Source: CAZZDK01 sp964652235
GTDB taxonomy: Bacteria > Pseudomonadota > Alphaproteobacteria > UBA9219
Assembly: GCA_964652235.1 (NCBI GenBank)
Contig: CAZZDK010000010.1
Location: 1 to 64,000 of the forward strand
Length of the DNA: 64,000 nt
Direction of reading: 5' to 3'
The translations under genes were made by a program, and so were the position numbers. The notes under the pieces are model-generated. The model was not told the DNA's origin. It ran no database searches and saw only the letters and a list, made by a program, of their open reading frames with translations. Positions within the stretch are counted from its first letter, which is position 1. Every line of letters starts with the position of its first letter. Positions 59,745 to 64,000 of this stretch are shown here, one piece after another.

Positions 59745-59890
59745 AGATTGATGGTCCTTTTTTTAGCATTAAAAGACATTTTAGGCTTTATAAAGCAAAA
59801 AAATTATGGAAATTCTTCAAAAAACACCAAAAATGCAAACGAAAAGGCTACGAAAAGCTCATTTGGTCGTCAAAACATAAAAAACAATAA
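59741..59890 (+). CDS. possible 49-residue lysine- and aromatic-rich peptide
   Basis: Begins at the ATG overlapping the previous stop; strongly basic (KRHFRLYKAKKLWKFFKKHQ near residues 11-30) with one Cys. No good Shine-Dalgarno, so coupling would be needed. The composition is partly what AT-rich DNA gives by chance. No family recognised. Confidence 0.25.
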   Translation: MKIDGPFFSIKRHFRLYKAKKLWKFFKKHQKCKRKGYEKLIWSSKHKKQ

Positions 59891-60010
59891 ATGATTAACA
59901 AAAAAGGTTTTGGATCAGGAATGAAAAAAGAGAGGAAGGCTGGAACGAATCGAACCGAAAGCCCCCTTTTTTCTGCCTCTTCTGGTGTGGTGGCCTTAAT
60001 TAATTCTTAG
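59891..60010 (+). CDS. possible 39-residue mini reading frame
   Basis: The ATG directly follows the TAA of the previous frame, in the same phase, so the two could also be one 89-codon frame broken by a stop. Encodes MINKKGFGSGMKKERKAGTN, then a Ser/Val-rich end. The gene at 60036 starts 25 bases further on. Confidence 0.2.
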   Translation: MINKKGFGSGMKKERKAGTNRTESPLFSASSGVVALINS

Positions 60011-60035
60011 CGCCGAAAAGGCAAAATCGCCCCCT

Positions 60036-60509
60036 ATGACGAGTGCCGAATCTTTCCAGGATCGCATCGCCGGGACGAACATCGATTCGCGGTCCCTGCT
60101 TTCGACGGATTATTTTAACCACTTCAACGAAGTGGTCATGATGCTCGGCATGGTCGGCGATATGCCGGAAATTCTCGACGAGATCGACAAGTGGGATTTC
60201 AAAACCTATCGGGAGCATTTCATGGAAAGCGGGCTAGGATTCGCGCCGCTTGCGATTGAATGCTACGAGGCCGCTTCGCCGGAATTGCGCGAGCGGTTTG
60301 AGAAGATTGCCACGCAAATGAGCATGCTCATCGTCGAAACGCGCGCGAAATTGAGGTCGGCGCTCGAGGCGGGCGAAATGGACAAGTTTAAGGACATGGC
60401 CCAGCTTCATTCCATGGAGCTGCAAGGGATGATCGACGACGGCGCGGCCGTCGTCCACGGCTATACGGCGGCGATGGATCAATCCAAGATCGACGCCATG
60501 TTCGCATAA
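60036..60509 (+). CDS. conserved-looking helical protein of unknown function
   Basis: 157 residues, mostly alpha-helical, acidic, no signal or TM. Segments such as LLSTDYFNHFNEVVMMLGMVGDMPEILDEI (in pieces) and SYREHF-like YREHFMESGLGFAPLAIECY recall hypothetical proteins I have seen in alphaproteobacteria. The normal base composition contrasts with the AT-rich patch before it. It converges on the radical SAM gene with three bases between stops. Confidence 0.72.
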   Translation: MTSAESFQDRIAGTNIDSRSLLSTDYFNHFNEVVMMLGMVGDMPEILDEIDKWDFKTYREHFMESGLGFAPLAIECYEAASPELRERFEKIATQMSMLIVETRAKLRSALEAGEMDKFKDMAQLHSMELQGMIDDGAAVVHGYTAAMDQSKIDAMFA

Positions 60510-60512
60510 AGA

Positions 60513-61592
60513 CTAAGGATCGGAATAGAAAAACGTTTGTCCTTCGAAATTTTGCAAAAGCCAGCCCCCTTCCGTTTCCCTGACCTGAGTTGAAAGGACG
60601 CGGACCTTGCCGTGTCCGCCCGGAATGTCGAGCATATAACGCGGAAGAAGCTGGTCGGGCAGGCGAGCCCCAAGTTCGCGGACGAGTTCGACGCCTTTTT
60701 TTAAGGGAAGGCGGAAATGCCGGGTTCCTTCGGCCAGGTCCGGATGATGGAGATAATGCGGCCTGATCCGGCAAGCGACGAAAGCGTTCATAAGGGCGAC
60801 CAGCGTTTCGATTTCGTCGTTCACGCCCTTAAGAAGAACGCTCTGCGAATAAAGGGAAACGCCCGCATCGGCCAGACGCGCAAGAGCCGCGCGCGCGGGG
60901 GGAGACAATTCGCGCGGATGGTTGCAATGGACCAGGAGTCTTAAGGGCTGGGGGCCTTCGGCCAAGAGACGGACAAAATCCGCCGTGAAAATATCCGGCA
61001 TGGAAACGGGCGCGCGCGTGTGGACGCGCAGGGCCTCGACGTGGGCGATGCCGCGCAGTTCGCGAAAAATCTCCCGCAGACGCCGCGCGGAAAGCAGGAG
61101 AGGTTCGCCGCCCGAGAGAATAACCTCCCGCACCTCTTTATGTGTGCGAATGTAGTCGAGGGCGCGGGCCGTCTCCTCTTGCGAAAGAATCCCCCTGTCT
61201 TTGCCGACTCTTCCCCGGCGAAAACAAAAGCGGCAATAAGCCGGACAGGCCTGAATAAGATTCAAAAGCAAACGATCCGGATAACGATGCACAATGCCGG
61301 GAACGGGCGCGTGGGCTTGATCGCCGATGGGATCGGCAAGCGCGCGAGGATCGGCCTCGATTTCCTGCGGCGACGGCACGAACTGTCTGGCTACGGGGTC
61401 GTTCGGGTCGTCGGCGTCCATCAGACCAAGCAAAACGGGCGTGACGGCCAAAGGATGTCGGCGGACCGCTTCCGTCAATTCCGCCGAGGGCGAAGCAAGA
61501 CCGAGATTTATCAAATCTTCGAGCGAACGCGCACAGCCGGAAAAAGGGAGCGAATCTCCCTGAAGGGAAGGGGAGGGCAGGGGAAAAAACAT
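60513..61592 (-). CDS. EpmB/KamA-type radical SAM lysine 2,3-aminomutase-like protein
   Basis: 359 residues. The iron-sulfur motif is CPAYCRFC (Cys116, 120, 123). SGGEPLLLSARRL follows, and the PLP-lysine site is LDIPGGHGKV (Lys329). DPNDPVARQFVPS is like EpmB. EpmB converts lysine for modification of EF-P; KamA makes beta-lysine. Size (about 360) favours EpmB over 420-residue KamA. The start is five bases after purH, so it is cotranscribed. epmA and efp are not in the window. Confidence 0.85.
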   Translation of the reverse strand: MFFPLPSPSLQGDSLPFSGCARSLEDLINLGLASPSAELTEAVRRHPLAVTPVLLGLMDADDPNDPVARQFVPSPQEIEADPRALADPIGDQAHAPVPGIVHRYPDRLLLNLIQACPAYCRFCFRRGRVGKDRGILSQEETARALDYIRTHKEVREVILSGGEPLLLSARRLREIFRELRGIAHVEALRVHTRAPVSMPDIFTADFVRLLAEGPQPLRLLVHCNHPRELSPPARAALARLADAGVSLYSQSVLLKGVNDEIETLVALMNAFVACRIRPHYLHHPDLAEGTRHFRLPLKKGVELVRELGARLPDQLLPRYMLDIPGGHGKVRVLSTQVRETEGGWLLQNFEGQTFFYSDP

Positions 61593-61597
61593 ATCGC

Positions 61598-63181
61598 CTA
61601 ATGATAAAAATGCCTGATGCCCGTGAAAAGCATCGCAATACCGGCCTCGTCCGCCGCTTCGATCACTTCGCGGTCGCGCAGGGAACCTCCCGGCTGGATA
61701 ACGGACGTTGCGCCCGCTTCTATAGCGGCCAAAAGACCGTCCGCGAAGGGGAAAAAGGCGTCCGAAGCGACGGCGCAGCCTTTGGTCAAGGGCGTCTCAA
61801 GTCCCATGGCCTTCGCCGCGTCTTCGGCCTTGCGCGCCGCAATGCGGGCGCTGTCCACGCGGCTCATTTGACCCGCGCCGATGCCGACCGTCGCGCCGTC
61901 CTTGGCATAGACGATGGTGTTGGACTTGACGTGCTTGGCGACGGTAAAGGCAAAAACCATGTCGCGCATTTCCCGGTCCGTCGGCGGGCGTTTCGTGACG
62001 CATTTGAGCTCGGCGGGGTTAAGGATGATATTATCGCGCGATTGCAGCAAAAAACCGCCGGAGACCGTTTTGACGACACGTCCCGGCTCGGCGGGATCGG
62101 ACATGGTTTTTGTCAAAAGAACGCGCAGGTTCTTTTTGGCGGCGAGGATTTTTCTCGCTTCGTCGTCAATGTCGGGCGCGATGATGACTTCGGAGAAAAT
62201 CTCGGCGATCTTCGCCGCCGCCGCCGCGTCAAGCTGTCGGTTGCAGGCGATGATGCCGCCGAACGCGCTGACGGGATCGCAGGCCAAAGCGCGCTCATAG
62301 GCCGAAAGAAGATCGCGCCCAAGCGCCACGCCGCAGGGATTGGCGTGCTTGATGATGGCGACGGCGGGCTGCTCGGTAAAGGCGCTGACAAGCTCGAAGG
62401 CGGCGTCCGTGTCGTTGATATTGTTGTAGCTGAGTTCCTTGCCTTGAATCTGGATGGCTGTCGCGACGCCGGGGCGGCTTTCCCCCGTGACGTAGAAGGA
62501 GGCCGTCTGGTGCGGATTTTCACCGTAACGCAAAGCCTGGCGCAATTTGGCCGAAAGGGTCAACGTTTCAGGGTAGTCCTCGCCGAGTTGCGAGGCGAAC
62601 CAATTGCTGACGGCGGAATCGTAGGAAGCCGTATGGGCAAAGGCCGCCGCCGCCATCTTTTTGCGAAAGGCGAGCGTCGTTGCGCCGTCCTGCTCTTTTA
62701 TCTCGGCCAGGAAGGAATCGTATTGCGCGGGGTCGGTCAGGATCACGACGTCGGCATGGTTTTTGGCCGCCGAGCGCACCATGGCGGGGCCGCCGATGTC
62801 GATGTTTTCGATGCAGGTCTCGAAATCAGCGCCCTTCGCGACGGTTTCGCGAAACGGGTAAAGATTGACGACGACGAGATCAATGGGCGGAACGCCGTGC
62901 TTTGCGGCTTCGGCCTGATGTTTTTCGTTGTTCCTGATTTGTAAAAGGCCGCCGTGGATTTTGGGGTGCAGCGTCTTGACGCGACCGTCCATCATTTCCG
63001 GAAAGCCCGTATAGTCGCCGACTTCAGTCACGGGGATATGGGCTTCGCGCAAAGCCTTGGCCGAGCCGCCGGTGGAGAGAATCTCGATTTTCCGCGCGGC
63101 CAGCTCCTGGGCAAGGGCGAGCAGTCCCGTCTTGTCGGAAACGGAAATCAAGGCGCGGGCGATTTTGCGCGTGTCGGACAT
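61598..63181 (-). CDS. purH: bifunctional AICAR transformylase/IMP cyclohydrolase
   Basis: 527 residues. N-terminal cyclohydrolase (ARALISVSDKTGLLALAQEL, STGGSAKAL, DGRVKTLHPKIHGGLL) and C-terminal transformylase (SYNNINDTDAAFELV, IKHANPCGVA, SDAFFPFADGL). Final two steps to IMP. In a same-strand run after the nitronate monooxygenase-like gene and before the epmB-like gene. Confidence 0.97.
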   Translation of the reverse strand: MSDTRKIARALISVSDKTGLLALAQELAARKIEILSTGGSAKALREAHIPVTEVGDYTGFPEMMDGRVKTLHPKIHGGLLQIRNNEKHQAEAAKHGVPPIDLVVVNLYPFRETVAKGADFETCIENIDIGGPAMVRSAAKNHADVVILTDPAQYDSFLAEIKEQDGATTLAFRKKMAAAAFAHTASYDSAVSNWFASQLGEDYPETLTLSAKLRQALRYGENPHQTASFYVTGESRPGVATAIQIQGKELSYNNINDTDAAFELVSAFTEQPAVAIIKHANPCGVALGRDLLSAYERALACDPVSAFGGIIACNRQLDAAAAAKIAEIFSEVIIAPDIDDEARKILAAKKNLRVLLTKTMSDPAEPGRVVKTVSGGFLLQSRDNIILNPAELKCVTKRPPTDREMRDMVFAFTVAKHVKSNTIVYAKDGATVGIGAGQMSRVDSARIAARKAEDAAKAMGLETPLTKGCAVASDAFFPFADGLLAAIEAGATSVIQPGGSLRDREVIEAADEAGIAMLFTGIRHFYH

Positions 63182-63260
63182 GGCTTTTCTTCCAGTTTGA
63201 GGGACGGCCTCTTCATATATCCTTATGCCGCCGGACTCAATGGCTGAAAAGGGGCAAAAA

Positions 63261-64000
63261 TCAAAGTTCTCTATGTAAAAGGGCCTGCTCGCCCTGGCGC
63301 ACCAGGTCCGTCAGGATGTCGAGGACGGGCTTTTCCTCCTTAACCATCCCGACGATCTGGCCCGCCATGACCGAGCCTTTTTCCACGTCGCCCTCGATCA
63401 CGGCCCGGCGCAGGGCGCCCGCCCAGAAATGCTCGATTTCCAATTGAGCGGCTTCCTTGGTCAAAGCGCCCGAATCGAACTTGGCGATGACCTCGCGCTG
63501 TTTTTCGATGAAAAGCTTTGTGCCCTCGTTGACGAGCGCGCGGACCGGAATGACCGGAAAGCGCGGATCGAGTTGCGGCGTCGGCACGGCATCCCGCGCG
63601 GCGGCATGAATAAAGGCCTTTTTGAAATTCGGGTGCGCGATACATTCCTTCGCGCAGACGAAAAGCGTTCCGATCTGCACGCCCGCCGCGCCCATTTCGA
63701 GATAGGAAACGATGGCCTCGCCGCGGCCGATGCCTCCGGCCACGAAAACGGGGACGCTGCCGCTCATTTCCGGCAGGATTTCCTGGGCCAGGACCGACGT
63801 GCTGACGGGCCCGATATGGCCGCCCGCCTCCATGCCCTCGATGACGAGCGCGTCCGCGCCCATGCGAACCAATCTCTTTGCGAGCGCCAGCGCCGGGGCG
63901 AAGCAGATCAATTTCGCGCCGCCGTCCTTCACGCGCTTGATGGCGGGCGCGGACGGCACCCCGCCCGCCAGAACGATGTGGCCTACTTTCTCTTCAAGGC
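63261..64000 (-). CDS. nitronate monooxygenase-like flavoprotein, N-terminus outside the window
   Basis: The frame is open to the window edge (a GTG at 63959 is internal, since conserved VGHIVLAGGVPSAPAIKRVK precedes and follows it). TIM-barrel FMN protein: GADALVIEGMEAGGHIG, VPVFVAGGIGRGEAIVSYLEMGAAGVQIGTLF and a C-terminal GSVMAGQIVGMVKEEKPV. This matches the 2-nitropropane dioxygenase/FabK-like family (EGMEAGGHIG phosphate-binding region). Lies 79 bases before purH on the same strand. FabK-like enoyl reductase is the alternative. Confidence 0.85.
   Translation of the reverse strand, partial: LEEKVGHIVLAGGVPSAPAIKRVKDGGAKLICFAPALALAKRLVRMGADALVIEGMEAGGHIGPVSTSVLAQEILPEMSGSVPVFVAGGIGRGEAIVSYLEMGAAGVQIGTLFVCAKECIAHPNFKKAFIHAAARDAVPTPQLDPRFPVIPVRALVNEGTKLFIEKQREVIAKFDSGALTKEAAQLEIEHFWAGALRRAVIEGDVEKGSVMAGQIVGMVKEEKPVLDILTDLVRQGEQALLHREL

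Noticed and set aside
59620..60035. AT-rich patch as replication origin
   Set aside because: I see no TTATNCACA DnaA boxes or other origin motifs, and neighbours are not origin genes. The hdaA gene nearby is not evidence of oriC.
1..64000. CRISPR arrays, rRNA genes, transposases, toxin-antitoxin pairs, secretion or secondary-metabolite clusters
   Set aside because: I looked for regularly spaced repeats and for characteristic proteins and found none. The window is mostly ordinary core genome.

Overview
The window is chromosomal DNA from an alphaproteobacterium, probably free-living and Gram-negative. By eye the G+C is around 60%, apart from a few AT-rich islands. Supporting markers are a DnaA-related HdaA regulator, a complete ybgC-tolQRAB-pal outer-membrane system, lpxK and waaA for lipid A/KDO, a two-domain cold-shock protein, a bactofilin, a small MutL and dispersed short palindromic repeats. 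Purine (purA, D, H, M, N), shikimate (aroK, aroB) and folate (folC) genes argue against a strongly reduced parasite. The order cannot be fixed from the sequence alone; a Rhodospirillales-like or deep-branching lineage is my guess. Nearly all of the window is dense housekeeping sequence.

Layout. 1-750: AT-rich edge of what looks like an integrated element (a two-helix membrane protein, paired TGGTAGCCA sites and a partial copy of the tRNA 3' end) next to tRNA-Arg(CCG). 0.8-7 kb: aroB-aroK (-), an exported protein plus xerD and a histidine phosphatase (+), and a Tat-exported ChaN/TIKI-like protein (-). 7-14.7 kb: secA and a 5'-nucleotidase-like gene (-), galE and a PEBP protein (+), bactofilin (-), adenosine kinase (+). 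14.7-19.2 kb: a large alpha-2-macroglobulin-like protein in which I find no thioester motif. 19-27.5 kb: double cold-shock protein, proline-rich exported protein, orotate-PRTase-like protein, then ldcA - pentapeptide repeat - glycosyltransferase - mutL packed with ATGA overlaps. 27-38 kb: RNA modification (rsmD, rluB, tadA), purD, xseA, lpxK, waaA, mlaC, folC-accD. 37.8-43.6 kb: ybeY-corC, a chemotaxis receptor, glmM, and two tandem related unknown genes. 43.7-51.4 kb: a 51-codon small gene with its own terminator, ruvCAB, ybgC-tolQRAB, pal, ndk. 51.4-58 kb: purA, yqaA, hdaA - AI-2E family - DUF2066 (-), purMN (+). 58-60.5 kb: two long palindromic elements, small unknown genes, a SnoaL-like protein with a histone-H1-like tail, and an AT-rich patch with three back-to-back mini reading frames. 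60.5-64 kb: nitronate monooxygenase-like gene (cut by the window edge), purH and an epmB-type radical SAM gene on one strand.

Genes are tightly packed. Four-base ATGA overlaps are common within operons, and several convergent pairs overlap at their 3' ends. No CRISPR array, rRNA operon, transposase or recognised defence system is seen. The least explained parts are the element edge at 1-690, the paralogue pair at 42.5-43.6 kb, the small gene at 43.7 kb, the palindromes at 58.1-58.4 kb and the mini reading frames at 59.7-60.0 kb.
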